Part shown: piece by piece, positions 21,339 to 32,448 of the stretch
Position numbering within the stretch: the first letter of the stretch is position 1
Layout of the letters: the number at the start of each line of letters is the position of its first letter
Program-made: the position numbers and the translations under genes
Assembly (NCBI GenBank): GCA_038501625.1
Contig: JAZAYU010000115.1
Span: forward strand, 1,828,934 to 1,892,933
DNA: 64,000 nucleotides
DNA from: Corbicula japonica
Taxonomy: Eukaryota > Mollusca > Bivalvia > Venerida > Cyrenidae
Direction of reading: 5' to 3'
Notes under the pieces: generated by a model
The model's input: only the letters and a program-made list of their open reading frames with translations
The model's database searches: none
What the model was told of the DNA's origin: nothing

Positions 21339-21830
21339 AAACATTTGGTACTCTTGAGCTTACATACAGTGAAGGGTGTATCCGTGTGATTCGGAAGCGA
21401 CGGATTGCATTTTTTTCGGCGTCTAAGCTCACTTTTGACCTAGTATAGACCAATGAACTGTTGTAAATAAACTTATTATGCAGTTGGAACATCAAATAGA
21501 TTATTTTGATTGGTTGTTAGTGGGTGTTGTTAACTATTAGCGTAACGATTTTTATATTGTGCGTAAGTATTTACCTGGCACTTACATGTTCTGGCATTTT
21601 CGTTTTTAAAAGCTATAAATATATTGGAGAAAAAAAAACAACATATTTTCGGTATAAATAACCAGCAAAGACAATTGATGGCTTAAATACGATATTATAT
21701 GGAATATTCATGGGTGTCAGGAACCACTTGCGTATGTACAATAAATAGTGTAAAACAACAGAGAATTGCAGATAATTCTAGTTCTTACTAAGGTTTCTTT
21801 CTAGTTCATTTGATACTAATTGTTAATTTC
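21339..21830. other. Unassigned interval after E3
   Basis: A frame from 21167 to 21448 is mostly E3 sequence. No domain recognised. Confidence 0.4.
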
Positions 21831-21832
21831 AA

Positions 21833-21915
21833 GTCCAGAAATACAATGGTTAGGTGTAAGGTTATAACATTCGCCTAACCAGCGGAGGCCCCGGGTTCAA
21901 AACTCGGGAGGGACA
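21833..21915 (+). tRNA. tRNA-Val-like fragment (AAC-type loop), pseudogene or SINE
   Basis: ATTCGCCTAACCAGCGG matches the anticodon arm of valine tRNA with AAC. CCGGGTTCAAAACTCGG forms a T-arm with box B. The 5' part (GGTTAGGTGTAAGGTTAT) looks like a D-arm with an insertion, and the acceptor pairs in only four positions, so it is not a working gene. Confidence 0.6.
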
Positions 21916-22142
21916 GTTTTTTAAAGTTAATTTGCGTGAAAGTTGGTAGAATTTCGCCCTTGTTACAAGTTGATATTATTGACCATTCTGTGTATTTTTG
22001 CACGTATTTCAATGTTCGTGACATCAAGCAAGCTGATAACCATAAATCTTCAATCCGTAAATTTACTTTTAATTAAATTTCTTTAACAGTTTCCTTAACA
22101 ATGGTTGTTTGTAAATCATAAAATAATGACAGTTTATTATTT
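21916..22142. other. Unassigned interval before LINE B tail
   Basis: No signal seen. Confidence 0.4.
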
Positions 22143-22499
22143 TTCTATTTAAGTTTAACAAGTTTAACAAGTTTATTCGTACACTCAATACATTTTACAA
22201 TGTACACATGAGGAGGAAAGACAATAATACAGGTACATGAACGAGGCTCTGTTACAGCATACAACAAATGCGGGAAGAGCTGCCCATAGCACTTTTATGG
22301 TAAGCACCATTTGATACACAAATAAAGTGGTTTTATATACATTTGTTAACAAATAAAGATAAATAGTATCACTTGAACAGTTGTAGTATCGATTTAGTAA
22401 AAATACAAAAAATTTTATATTCTGATTAAAAAAAATTATTGTTTGTATTAATATTCATCAGAGAGTCAAAATGAATTATGTTAGGCGATCTATAATAAA

Positions 22500-23207
22500 G
22501 CGGTTTTATATATCGTTGTCTTAGTTGGCTTAATGCATAACATTCTAATAAATAATGGAATTCATCGCCTATACCGATATGGCATAATGTGCAGCGTCTG
22601 TCTTCAAGCGGTATACCGATCCAGGAGCCTGTCTCGATTGGTAATTTATGATTTTTTGTTCTGAATTAGATAACGTGTTTTAAGTATCTGTAATCTGTTT
22701 CAATTAGATATTTTCAAAACCGAAATTATGTTTAAACAATTTGTAACTTCTATATTTACTCTGATTTTCAATGTTAGAATACCATTCGTTAATAAAAATG
22801 TCCGATAACTTTTGTTTAATGGTTAATGTTAACCACTTGCTATTATTAAACTCGTGTGATTCCCAAATATTCACGAGTCCGCATTCAACAAAAATATTTT
22901 TCGCGTGTTCTATCCAAAGAAATTTATGATTATTTAGATATTTGAAATTACTCAATATTAAAGGGTATATTTCTGAAGACAATTTTCTTTCATTTACAAG
23001 TTTGCACCAAAATGAGATCATTCGTTGTTTAATATCTATAGATAGAGGTTTGACGCCTGTTTCACCATATACAATACTATTCGGTGTACTAGATTTCACG
23101 TTAAGTATTATTTTTAAAAATTTAAGTTGTACTCGTTCGATTATTTCTACATTGCCATATCCCCAAATTTCACATCCATAGAGTAGAACTGGCTTAACTG
23201 TTCTCAT
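22500..23207 (-). pseudogene. LINE B thumb and C-terminal zinc knuckle
   Basis: The frame at 22704-23207 holds the LLYGCEIWGYG block and the VKSSTPNSIVYGETG segment found after LINE RT palms, then KYRSYKLFKHNFGFE. The frame then changes near 22670; on the next frame ETGSWIGIPLEDRRCTLC leads into a C-x2-C-x8-H-x4-C knuckle (CTLCHIGIG...EFHYLLEC) at about 22545-22600. This module probably binds RNA or DNA in the ribonucleoprotein. The N-terminal join to the palm is a frameshift near 23235. Confidence 0.85.
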
Positions 23208-23226
23208 AAATATATCTATTTGTGTA

Positions 23227-23706
23227 TCAATTGGTAAACATAAGTACTTTGATTTTTTTCAAGAGGCTATACATTGTTTTAGTTGCCTGTTTGGCGATTT
23301 CTTTTTTTGCGTTGTAAAACGATCCACTTCTACTAAATAAAATACCTAAATAATTATATTCATTAACAATTTCTATTTGTTCACCATTATAAGTAAATTG
23401 GTATCTTTGTTGTCTGCCTCTAGAAAACATCAGAATTTTTGTTTTAGTTACATTAAGCGTAAGCTTCCAGTTATTACAATATTGGGCATAAGTATCCAAA
23501 GCATACTGTAAACTTTGCGCAGACTCAGCAATAATAACAGTGTCGTCAGCATATAATAAAATAAACAACTTAACAAACATTAATATAGATTCATCAGACG
23601 TGTGTGTGTCACAGAAAATACCGTTTGTTTGGTTTTGCGTAACGAAAAAATCATGCAGATCATTGAGATACAACGAAAATATTATATAAGGGGGACAAGT
23701 TTGCAC
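23227..23706 (-). pseudogene. LINE B RT palm with YADD box
   Basis: This segment carries the catalytic YADD (LLYADDTVIIAES) near residue 55, TKTKILMFSRG after it, and YNYLGILFS of the thumb entry. It directly follows, one frame over, GVRQGANLSPL (block B) on the neighbouring frame ending at 23660. The two pieces join at a frameshift near 23690. It would polymerise cDNA at the nick during target-primed reverse transcription. Confidence 0.88.
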
Positions 23707-23712
23707 CTTGTC

Positions 23713-24960
23713 TTACTCCGATATTAGAAGGAAAATAATCAGATATAACACCATTGACTTTAAGACAAGATTTTGCATTTTTATATATACTTTTGATAAT
23801 CTGTAAAAATTGCCGTTGACATTTTGTAAAACAAGTTTTGACCATAACCCATTTCGCCAAACGGTGTCAAATGCACTTTTAAGATCAACGAATGCGCAAT
23901 ATAAAACTTTCTTTTTTGATTTTAGAAACTCTATTAGGCTGTTCAAAATAAACATATTATCGACAGTTGAATATCCTTTTCTAAATCCAGCTTGAAACTT
24001 GTTTAATAATTCACTATCATCAGCAAATTTCTGAAGTCTATTATTTAATATAGCGGTAAAAAGTTTACCAAGACAACTTAAAAGAGTTATCGGTCGATAA
24101 TTTGAAGGCTCTTTTGGATCCCCTTTGTTTTTGTAAATCGGAATAATGGTACCAATTGTCCACATAGATGGGACTAGGCCTGATGTAAAAATTATATTTA
24201 ATAGTTTAAGTAACATTTCTTTTATTTTTGGAAAAGAATATTTCAAATGTTCGTTAAGAATTTGGTCTATTCCACTGGCTTTATTATTTTTTAAAGATTT
24301 AATTGCTTTTTCTATTTCACAAATTAATATTGGCGAGTTAAGTGAAGTTTTTATTTCATAAGTAGTTTCGTTGTCTAATAATATATTTTCTTCTTCATTT
24401 TCTACAAAATTTATGTTTTTAAAATAATTGTAAAGATTCTCTAACGACGCATGCGTACGCCCCTTCTTTTTCCCATTTAATAATTTCCAAAATTGTTTAG
24501 GTTTACAGTTTTTCATGCTTCTCAATTTCGTCGCGTTATTTATTTTGAAATCTCTGAAGCTTTTATTTATTGTCGTTTTATATATTTTACTATTTCGTTT
24601 AAGTGACCTTTTATTTTCTTCTGATTTTCTTAATTTATATAAGAATTTTGAACGATGGAAATTTTTTCTTGCTATCTTACACTCACTATTGAACCACGGT
24701 TGACCTTTTTTTGATTTAACATTTCTGTTGTAAATTGGTTTAACGTTCAACTCATGATAACCGAAACTAGTTTTGGCGCTTTCTACAAAAAATTCTGAAA
24801 TATTTTCAGCAATATCATCCACTTTGGTTTGTGAGATAGAGTCGCTGTTTTCGATTTCAATCAGATTTTGAATAATTTGATTTATTTTGCTGTCGTTAAG
24901 ATTATTATAGAACAATACAGAGTTATTAGTATCCTATAATTTTATATTTGCTTCTTGTTG
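23713..24960 (-). pseudogene. LINE B linker and RT fingers
   Basis: The linker shows KGQPWFNSECKIARKNFHRS and a PKQFWKLLNG segment, then NNKASGIDQILNEHLKY of RT block 1, IPIYKNKGDPKEPSNYRPI of block 2, FQAGFRKGYSTVDNMF of block 2a, and FVDLKSAFDTVWR of block A with the first catalytic Asp. A TAG near 24945 precedes it, and the reading shifts frame near 23815 after NGLWSKLV. Residues of the polymerase fingers are well kept despite the breaks. Confidence 0.88.
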
Positions 24961-24999
24961 GTTTTTATGCGCAACGACTTCTACTTTGAAGTTGAAGCT

Positions 25000-25970
25000 A
25001 AGAGATACCGGATTATGAACATCCGAACACATATCACAGAAATCTAAAACAAACATATTATGTACAGAAGTAAACAAATTTGACGAACAAACATAATAAT
25101 CAACTGTGCTAGAATTTTTACATGTAAGATTTCCATTTGCATTACCCGTCGTTTTACCATTTAAAATATGTTTGCCAGCAGAAAATCAATGAATTTATAA
25201 CCGTAACTATTTGAACATTTATCTTCATTTGCTCGTTTCAGAGAAAAATTATCTTTGTCAAAATTATTTAGTTCAGCCTGAAATTCATAGAACAAATCAA
25301 CTAGGTCAGTTTCATGAAAAATACTATAATCTGGAATTACATAATCATTTAAATCTTTTGTTCTTGAATTAACATCTCCAAATAAACAAATATGCGAATA
25401 TTTACCCTTAAAATAATTAATTTCGTTTTGCAATTCATAAAACGGGTCATCTGATGCAAAATCAGAATTTTCTGGTGGCAAATAAACTACACCATATAAA
25501 ACGTCACTGATCTTTGTTATCTTTTCGGAAATGGAGAACCACAATACTAATTTACTACTGCTTTCTAATACCTGTACAAAAGGTTCAATATCATTTCTTA
25601 TAGCCAAAGCTATTCCGCCCGATTTTCGCTTCATATGTTCTTTTCTGTGTTTAAAATGTAATGTATAATTATCAAAGATAACGGTATCTAAACAGTCAAG
25701 TTTAGTTTCTTGAAAACCAATAATGCTGTAATTTTGTATAAGCGAATTTAACTCGGGATAATTTTGTCTGGAGTTTAATCCGCATACGTTCAAAGAAAGA
25801 ATATTCAAATTATTTCCCATAAGGTTCCAATATGACTTTAACCCAGATTCATCGTTATTTCTTGATAAATATGTCGGGTTTCCATTTTCGAAAATACTGT
25901 TTTGTTCAATATACGATATATCTGTTACAAACACACAGCTTTCAAATAAACTGTCATTTAAAGAAGGCAA
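25000..25970 (-). pseudogene. LINE B APE-type endonuclease
   Basis: LSLNVCGLNSRQNYPELNSL opens the domain. Then come IIGFQETKLD with the catalytic Glu, SGGIALAIRND, LFGDVNSRTKDL at the GDxN block, and YKFIDFLLAN. A frameshift near 25160 is followed, one frame over, by NGKTTGNANG, CKNSSTVDYYV and SDVHNPVSLSF, where the SDH catalytic His is displaced (SDVH). The protein would nick chromosomal DNA. The copy is inactivated by frameshift and by the altered SDH block. Confidence 0.87.
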
Positions 25971-25985
25971 CCGTCCCTGTCTATC

Positions 25986-26228
25986 CTATTGGTTGATCCC
26001 TTCGTGATCATCAACCTCGATGCGCTCTGTTTGAGACTGACAGTTAGATTGAGGTTCTACAGGGGCAGAAACACAAGATAGGTTTGTATTATCAAGGTCG
26101 TTTGCGTTTTCCGAGTGTACGCGCTTTAGCGCCGTTTCCTCCAGAGGCGAGTTTGCTTTTCGTGTAACTGACACGGTTCTGTCTCGAGATAGAAGTGCAA
26201 ATCTGTTAGGTGTTTCAGGAGATATCAA
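25986..26228 (-). pseudogene. LINE B N-terminal extension
   Basis: About 80 codons of polar, Asn/Ser/Glu-rich sequence in frame with the endonuclease, separated from it by a single TAG at 25986-25988. No zinc finger or coiled coil recognised. No ATG was found at its start, so the 5' end of the element may be truncated or mutated near 26240-26270. Confidence 0.6.
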
Positions 26229-26335
26229 AGAGCTGAAGTGGGTTTGGCGTTGGAAATCATGATTTCATATAAGTTCGTTTGTTTATGGACTTGTCAACTT
26301 CTTGTCGCTTCATATATCATTTATTAAGAATTTGA

Positions 26336-27993
26336 GTGTGTAATGTCATGCAAAAACACAATAAAAGGGAAATTTGTAGTAATTTCTTACCTTGAAAACA
26401 GACTTTCAGTGGGAAACTTCCTATACTTCCACTTTTGTCAACAATTACTACCACAGGAAGACAGTCCATAATAAGGACAACAATGTGCTAGAATATTATC
26501 CATGAAGCAATAGCAGAAATGTACAAAAACAACAATCTCAAAGTGACCACACACTATAATTTGGCATCCAAGTTTGTTTACGTTTTTTTAAATGCAAGGT
26601 ATGGTGTACAATATAGGACTTTCAATGTTATTATTGAATTATCTGCCCTTTGAAGTACAGTTTGAAATATCACTAAATATTACTTTTCTGTTAACACACA
26701 AAATATTTATGACTAAATGAAATGTATTTTATAATAAGAGTGTTGTTGAAATGTGTAAAATACAAATTACAACATAACTAGTATAAATAAACAAATATAA
26801 TGTAATTATAAATTGAAATGCGCGAATTGTTTACGTATCAGAGGTGTACAAGTTCTTTTTTTTAACCTACTTGTCCTGTAGGTCGAGTGAATGAAAATGT
26901 GCATTTGTCCTTACGGAAAGTACAATCGCCCTTACATTTGTAAAAATATTTCATTTGTTTCGACATTTTGAGATATGAAAGTACGTGCAGCCTCGTTCTG
27001 ATTGCGGAAACCCAGTAAGAATAAAAGTAAATCGCTGCTGTTACCTTTACATCAGAAACATTTCAAATACACCGGCAATATGCCACATATACCAGAATTC
27101 AAATTGTATTTTGTGAACAAAGTGAAAATAATTAATTTTGCAAAGAAAACAGGTGTGCGTTGCTGAAAATTTAATCGCCCGGTCGGTCGAGTGATTTGGA
27201 CGCTTCACTCGACCCAAAGGATCATTTACTCGCAATGGCAAGCGGTCGAAAGGAAATGTACACATATGCATATGAATATTCATAGACACACGTAATAATC
27301 TTTTATCGCGGAAAATGGCTGTCTTTTCTCCATTTAATATTTTAACTTTATTGAAATTGCAGTTATAATACCTTTAAGTATTCCACAAATCTCTGACACA
27401 CAGAACTGTTTCAAAATAGTGTGAATTTCTAAACATCACTGTCAGTGATTCAGCCCAACATCTTCAAGACGTCATTACCGTCATGTTTAGAACAGCACAG
27501 ATTTCAAAAATTTGGTTACCGATGTTTCGTCGGTGAGAAGTATTTTTACAATGCATGAGAAAGACTGTATACATAATTTACTTATTAATATGTTACTTCT
27601 TGCCTTTAACATTTCGAAACACTTCCAATACTAGTAGAAATACAATTCCTACATTATTTGGAATACTAACAGAAACCTTGAAAGTAATGGCCCATATTGT
27701 ACACCATACTTTGCATTCTGGGAAGTTCTACTTTATAAACTTGTAAGCAAATATGGATGTAAAACTGTAAGTACAGTCACTTGGAGAATGGTGTTTTATG
27801 TACATTTCTACTGTTGTTCAATAAATTATCTTCTAAGACATTATTGACCTTGTTATGGACTATCTTCCTGTGGCAGTTTTTGTTCACAACAGTGAAAGTA
27901 TAGGAAGTTTGGACTCCCACAGAAAGTCTGTTTTCAAGGTATGAAATTGCTACATATTTCTCTTTTATTTGACCTTTGCATGACATTTAACAT
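26336..27993. mobile_element. Element with ~250-bp long inverted repeats
   Basis: The left arm (26336-26585) and the complement of the right arm (27735-27993) share AATGTCATGCAAA, ACCTTGAAAACAGACTTTC, AAACTTCCTATACTT, CACAGGAAGA and AGTCCATAA in order. The outer ends are not sharp, and no target duplication was seen. Each arm carries a short ATG-started frame ending in a splice-donor-like AAGGTA, but the two peptides do not agree. The interior (26590-27730) is AT-rich and encodes nothing recognisable. Confidence 0.75.
27185..27214. repeat. Small perfect palindrome GGTCGAGTGA ... TCACTCGACC
   Basis: Ten-base arms with a ten-base loop. The half-site GGTCGAGTGA also occurs at 26881, in the same long-inverted-repeat element. 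Confidence 0.8.
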
Positions 27994-27995
27994 TC

Positions 27996-28430
27996 ATGTG
28001 CTGTATAAATGTCAAATCAAGCTATAGGGAGCTTTGAAGTCAGAAAAAAATACTTTCCTGAAATAAGGATCTCACACACCCAACCCACGTCAACTGTTCC
28101 ACAACAAATGATACCACCTTTAAGAAACACTAATCTTGTCGGCTATTTCTGCAGTATGCTGTGTCGATTAGAGACATAATGAATAATAGTTTTGGATAAT
28201 CCACAATTTCTTAACCATAGTTTCCTATTATATATCCGTTCGCATTTTTTCATTCAGAAAAAATAGAGGTTTTGAAGAGATATAAAAAGTAAGAAAGGAT
28301 CATGGTTTACGCCCTGTTTCACTCCGGCATGGTAATCACAGTATGAACAAGATCCTTGTGAACTTGTTACTCTGACTGTGTCTGCTGGATGCGGCCATTC
28401 CTTATATGCTTAGCTTTTGACATATAAATA
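27996..28430. other. Unassigned interval
   Basis: No recognisable feature. Confidence 0.4.
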
Positions 28431-28431
28431 G

Positions 28432-28940
28432 TAGTTAACAAGCTTACTCTTATCTTATTGGATCGCTTATTAAAATACTGGTAAAAAAACTTCCAGAACC
28501 AGCTTCGGATGAATACATTACGTACAATTTCAATGCAAGGTTCATATTACCCAATGTTCATCAGTATGTTTTCCATAAGAGTGCCATACAAACTGAGTGG
28601 AATAAAACAACGTTTAAGGATATTGCCAGAGTCGTAATTTGGACAGGCGAAACTCCTTGGTGGTCTGTGCAGCGGCAGAGTGCATTAAACGTCTGCCGTA
28701 GAACTGACTATCCCGGACTAAGCCGTTATCGTCAGCATGGAACAAGTAATACGGATAAGATGTTGACAGCGGGCAAAGTATTAGATTAATTTTCAAACAG
28801 CAAAGAAAGACATCTAAAAGGAACTCACCTTGGACCTGACTACCCGGGCGAAGCCATTATCAAAGAAGAGAGTGATAACTCGCAACATGCCAAAACTATC
28901 AGGACTTTGAAATCTTATCCCACACTAAACAGTTTTTAAA
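28432..28940 (+). pseudogene. Unidentified protein-like open segments
   Basis: A frame without stops from about 28432 to 28788 has balanced, non-AT-driven composition, for example NFNARFILPNVHQYVFHKS, TEWNKTTFKDIARVVIWTG, ETPWWSVQRQSALNVCRRT and DYPGLSRYRQHG. No ATG opens it, so it might be an exon or a broken ORF. A second short frame (28795-28938) contains PDYPGEAIIKEESDNSQHA, whose DYPG segment resembles the end of the first at DNA level too (CTGACTAYCC around AGCCRTTATC). I do not recognise a family. Length alone is not significant in AT-rich DNA, so the case rests on composition and the internal repeat. Confidence 0.35.
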
Positions 28941-29200
28941 AGACCAAGAGAATGAAAATATAAGCCCAGGCCACTATTATCAAGCAGTGGAATGGAATAG
29001 TTAAATATATGTGTCACATAAGTGATTACACTGGCATTATCTCCAACAGTCACCCCGTGCAACTGCTCTGTCGAAGCAAATCGGTAATTAAAGGGGCAAG
29101 GAAATGATTTACTCAGACAAAACCAATAATAAACAGGTTATTTCACCTGTTTTGCCAACCCGTTCTAAACTCCACATGCCATTCAAATTTTCTGGAAAGA

Positions 29201-29491
29201 TTGTGGTGGCATGATCAGTTTTTAAATAGTCGTACATGTCAAAACTTCGGACAAAGAAACAATCAAGACGTCTGGTTGACAATCCCGGCCCAAAGCAATT
29301 TCATCGAGCTAGAACTGGCGAAACGGCAGTGTTATGAAGATAAGATTTACCAGTGTATAGAATCAATAACCCACGAAGAATTCGGGTTTCGGAACTGCCA
29401 CATCCAGTCCCAGATCCATCATACGGTACTTGGTAGGTCGGTATTCCTGACCAAGCAGGAATCATTAGACCGTGTACCTGATAAAGATTGA
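29201..29491 (+). pseudogene. Unidentified 96-codon open frame
   Basis: It encodes a polar peptide with Trp, Cys and His well represented (DVWLTIPAQSNFIELELAKR, then CYEDKIYQCIESI). DNA near 29278-29310 (TGACAATCCCGGCCCAAAGC) resembles the duplicated DYPG segments at 28700 and 28840, suggesting all three belong to one decayed repeat-containing gene or element. No domain recognised, and an antiparallel frame overlaps. Confidence 0.3.
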
Positions 29492-29499
29492 CCAATCTA

Positions 29500-30045
29500 C
29501 AAACAATTATAAAGAACAATGACTTCTGTATAAAAATAAGCTGGCATTTAAGGGATTGGACTAAACTAGACGAATTACCAATTAAAAATAATTAACTGTT
29601 TGCTTAAAGTGAAAAAAAAACACCACCATAATCACCATTTATTGCAAGTTCTAGTTCACGCACAACTTCTAATCTCAGAACTAAAATAAAACTTAAAATT
29701 ATCCACGTATCCGTGCTCTTGAAATCATGTTTTACATCTGTCAAAGGCTATGTTACAATAAATTGCGAAAAAAACCCATTTTATAACACCTCGAAAACTC
29801 TTTTTGGCCATTAAACATTGGGCGAAGTTTTAAGAAAGAGTAAGCAAACAATTTTAAGCGTTCCAATTTTAACAGTGTATATTTAATTTCCTTATTACGT
29901 AACGAGAGGAAAACTCCAGCCTCGTTGTTTAAAATGTATATACGTGTTTTGCTTTAATAAAAAACTTTTCTAAGGTGATTTTTGAAATAATTATGTTTTC
30001 TGGACCTCTTAAGACTTAATCGAGTTGTTTGATTAGGGATAATTA
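29500..30045. other. Unassigned AT-rich interval
   Basis: No signal seen. Confidence 0.4.
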
Positions 30046-30223
30046 CAGTCAAACCTGTCTTTAGCAGCCACCCAAGGGAGTGACAAAAAGTGGCTGCTCT
30101 ATACAGGTGGATGTTAAAGACAGGTTAAAATGAGAACCAAATGACACTTTAGGACATATTCAAACTGGCTGTTTAAGACAGGTGGTTGCTATTCGCAGGT
30201 GGCTGCTAACGCAGGTTTCACTG
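30046..30223. mobile_element. 178-bp MITE with TA target duplication
   Basis: The left end is CAGTCAAACCTGTCTTTAGC and the complement of the right end CAGTGAAACCTGCGTTAGC, both followed by AGCCACC-type sequence. TA flanks both ends (30044-30045 and 30224-30225). The short length, inverted ends and TA site fit a Tc1/mariner-type MITE. The interior repeats the words GTGGCTGCT and AGACAGGT. Confidence 0.85.
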
Positions 30224-30225
30224 TA

Positions 30226-30554
30226 TATTTTAGATTAGTAACATCATTTTATAAACAAGTAATTAGAACTCCTATGCGAACTAATTTATACACCCCTTGT
30301 TGCTGATCTTTTTTATATCTCAATAAACTATATGAAAGCACAATTATCTAGCTTTTAAAAATAAAGTTGCCTAAACCATTTTCAAAAAAGCCGCAAAAGC
30401 AATACATAATGTTTTATCTCTTTATTTATTTTCAAATTTCGATTACATTATAACAGCCTTAAAGAACAATCTTCATGAATTTTTAACATTTATATTGCAT
30501 ATGTTCCCTTTTTACTTAAAAAGTTTTTAGTGATGTTACGCGTGTTACATCTTA
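30226..30554. other. Unassigned interval
   Basis: No signal seen. Confidence 0.4.
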
Positions 30555-30555
30555 T

Positions 30556-30740
30556 AGATTCAAGATTCAAGATTCAAAAGTTTATTGAGCATAAACACAA
30601 AGGTTTGTCGCCCTACAAATAATAATGGCGATAGAATATGAGAAGTACATAATAAGAGAAAAGTACGAGTAACAAACATTTTTGTATAAAACAACTAACA
30701 TACATACTGACAAAACATAAATATAACATAACATGTATTT
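30556..30740 (-). mobile_element. LINE 3' end fragment with heptamer tail
   Basis: The complement ends CTCAATAAACTTTTGAATC followed by tandem TTGAATC units, the same tail style as the other LINEs here. No coding sequence follows to the right, so this is a short 3' remnant of a minus-strand copy. Its right boundary is a guess. Confidence 0.7.
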
Positions 30741-30838
30741 TATTCGACATCAAATTAAGCAAAGCTTAACACGGGTTAATAGATTTAATTTAATAGAAAT
30801 GGTTCCTGACAATTAACAGAGAAGATTGCAAAACAGTA

Positions 30839-31014
30839 CAAATGTATAAAAATTAAATAATAGTATTCCATGACATGTATACAATGGTATCTGAATAGAT
30901 TTTAAGGTTTATCTCCCTCGCATTAAGTGTTAAAGCGAATATTTCACGACTCAGTATAAATGTATCAAAAATAAATAAAATAGTTTTGTATGACATATAT
31001 ACAATGGTATCGGA
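30839..31014 (+). repeat. Diverged ~120-bp tandem repeat
   Basis: AATGTATAAAAATTAAATAATAG with TGACATGTATACAATGGTATC at 30839-30893 recurs as AATGTATCAAAAATAAATAAAATAG with TGACATATATACAATGGTATC at 30958-31014. Probably untranslated LINE sequence. Confidence 0.7.
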
Positions 31015-31148
31015 AAATATACGCTATGATTTACATAATTACACTTTAAGTATGCACGGTAGGTCTACATACGTTATCTAACAAAGTCGACAGTGTTAAC
31101 ATACAAACTGATAAGAAGAATTCCAGGCAGTACCGGAATCGTGAAAGG

Positions 31149-31560
31149 ATGAACAACCTCAGTCGAAGTGGTGGGAACAACGTAGGAAGTGAAAATGGCT
31201 CGTATGATAGACATGGGGGCCATGGGGATCATGGGAGGGGCTATGGTGAAGGAGACCATGGAGATAGACAGGGTGGGTATAGTGGTCACACCAACGGATG
31301 GGGCGGTCATAGAGACTACAGTGGTACACGGAGTGGTTATGACTACAGTGATAAACAGAGAGGATCACGTGGAAATAGAGATAGACAGGGGGTCAAAGAG
31401 AATTCAGAGAGGAAAATCAGAGGGGAGGAAGAGAATATCAAAATAGACAGGGTGGTCAGCGCGAATATCGTGATAGAAGATCGGAAGAATACATAGACAG
31501 ACAAGAAGACAGAAGTTACAGACGCACAAATAGAGTTAATAGAAATGCTGTATATTAGGT
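31149..31560 (+). pseudogene. LINE D N-terminal Gly/Asp/Arg-rich region
   Basis: About 110 codons of low-complexity sequence with repeated GGH/GDR/DRQ words (for example GHGDHGRGYGEGDHGDRQGG), followed in a neighbouring frame by RRSEEYIDRQEDRSYRRTNR. Such basic, glycine-rich tracts may bind RNA and precede the endonuclease in this copy. The frame changes at least once before the endonuclease, and a TAG ends the second piece near 31555. Confidence 0.6.
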
Positions 31561-31566
31561 TAAGCT

Positions 31567-32448
31567 AGGTCTTTGGAATGTGAATGGTTTTTGTGAAATG
31601 TTTCCTCTGATAATTATATTTTTAGACAAAGTTGTATTAATAAAGAAAATTTAGATATTATTGCTATTACTGAAACACATCTTAAGGGAAACTCTTGTTT
31701 GAATTTAGACGATTACATATTTTTTGGAAATAACAGAAAGAATTTACATGTCAATGCTAGATCTGGATCAGGAGGGGTTTGTTTTTTGGTTAAGAAGTTT
31801 TTGAGTGATATGTTTACTATTAAAATCTTAGATGACCAATATGAAGGTATATTATGGTTGTCATTTACAAATAAGGTAACACATGAAACTTTTAGTGCTT
31901 GTAGCTGTTATTTGCCTCCAATGGGCTCATCACGATACATTAATGTACAGGACTTTTTTGACCATTTATTATGCAATGTTTATGAGTATCAAAAACTAGG
32001 AAAATTTGTAATTTTAGGCGACTTTAACTCACGCATTTCAGACATGCCTGACTTTATTGAAGGAGTAGACAGCGTTCCAGAAAGGGAGGTTTTGGATTTT
32101 ACAAAAAACACATATGGTGAAACCTTTTGTGAATTTTTGATTAACACCAACTGTTGTGTAATAAACGGTAGACAGAGCAAACAGAATGATTTTACTTGTA
32201 TATCTACTAAGGGTTTGTCAGTAGTGGACTATATTATTGCTCCATATGAAGATCTACATATGTTCAGCGAATTTGAAGTTAAAAGAGCATCTAGTATGTC
32301 TAGCGAAGCTATTGAGAGTAGATTTTTACCAGATCATTCATTGCTTACATGCTTATATACAATAAACAATGGTTTTGAATATAATAATACTGAGCAAAAT
32401 GGTTCCTTACTTAAAAGGAAAATTGTAAAATATGATACTAGTAATTAA
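31567..32448 (+). pseudogene. LINE D APE-type endonuclease
   Basis: It opens with LGLWNVNGF, then, after a frameshift near 31600, DIIAITETHLKG with the catalytic Glu. Then come GSGGVCFLVKK, FVILGDFNSRISD (the GDxN block), LSVVDYIIAP and FLPDHSLLTCL, where the catalytic DH pair is kept. The chemistry-bearing residues are intact, but the frame is broken, and TAA at 32446-32448 separates it from the linker, which follows in the same frame. Confidence 0.88.

Larger units (their letters stand above)
22143..26270 (-). mobile_element. Minus-strand LINE B, nearly full length, decayed
   Basis: The 3' end lies at 22149-22175, where the complement shows tandem GTTAAACTT 9-mers after a short untranslated region. 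Coding blocks in order towards the right are a C-terminal knuckle, thumb, RT, linker, endonuclease and a short N-terminal extension ending near 26230. At least two stops (25986, about 24945) and five frameshifts (about 25160, 23815, 23690, 23235 and 22670) inactivate it. The order and single long ORF fit jockey/CR1-like LINEs. Confidence 0.88.

Noticed and set aside
31149..31496. Gly-rich frame as a host structural or shell-matrix protein
   Set aside because: It lies directly before the LINE D endonuclease in the same orientation, so a LINE N-terminal region is simpler.
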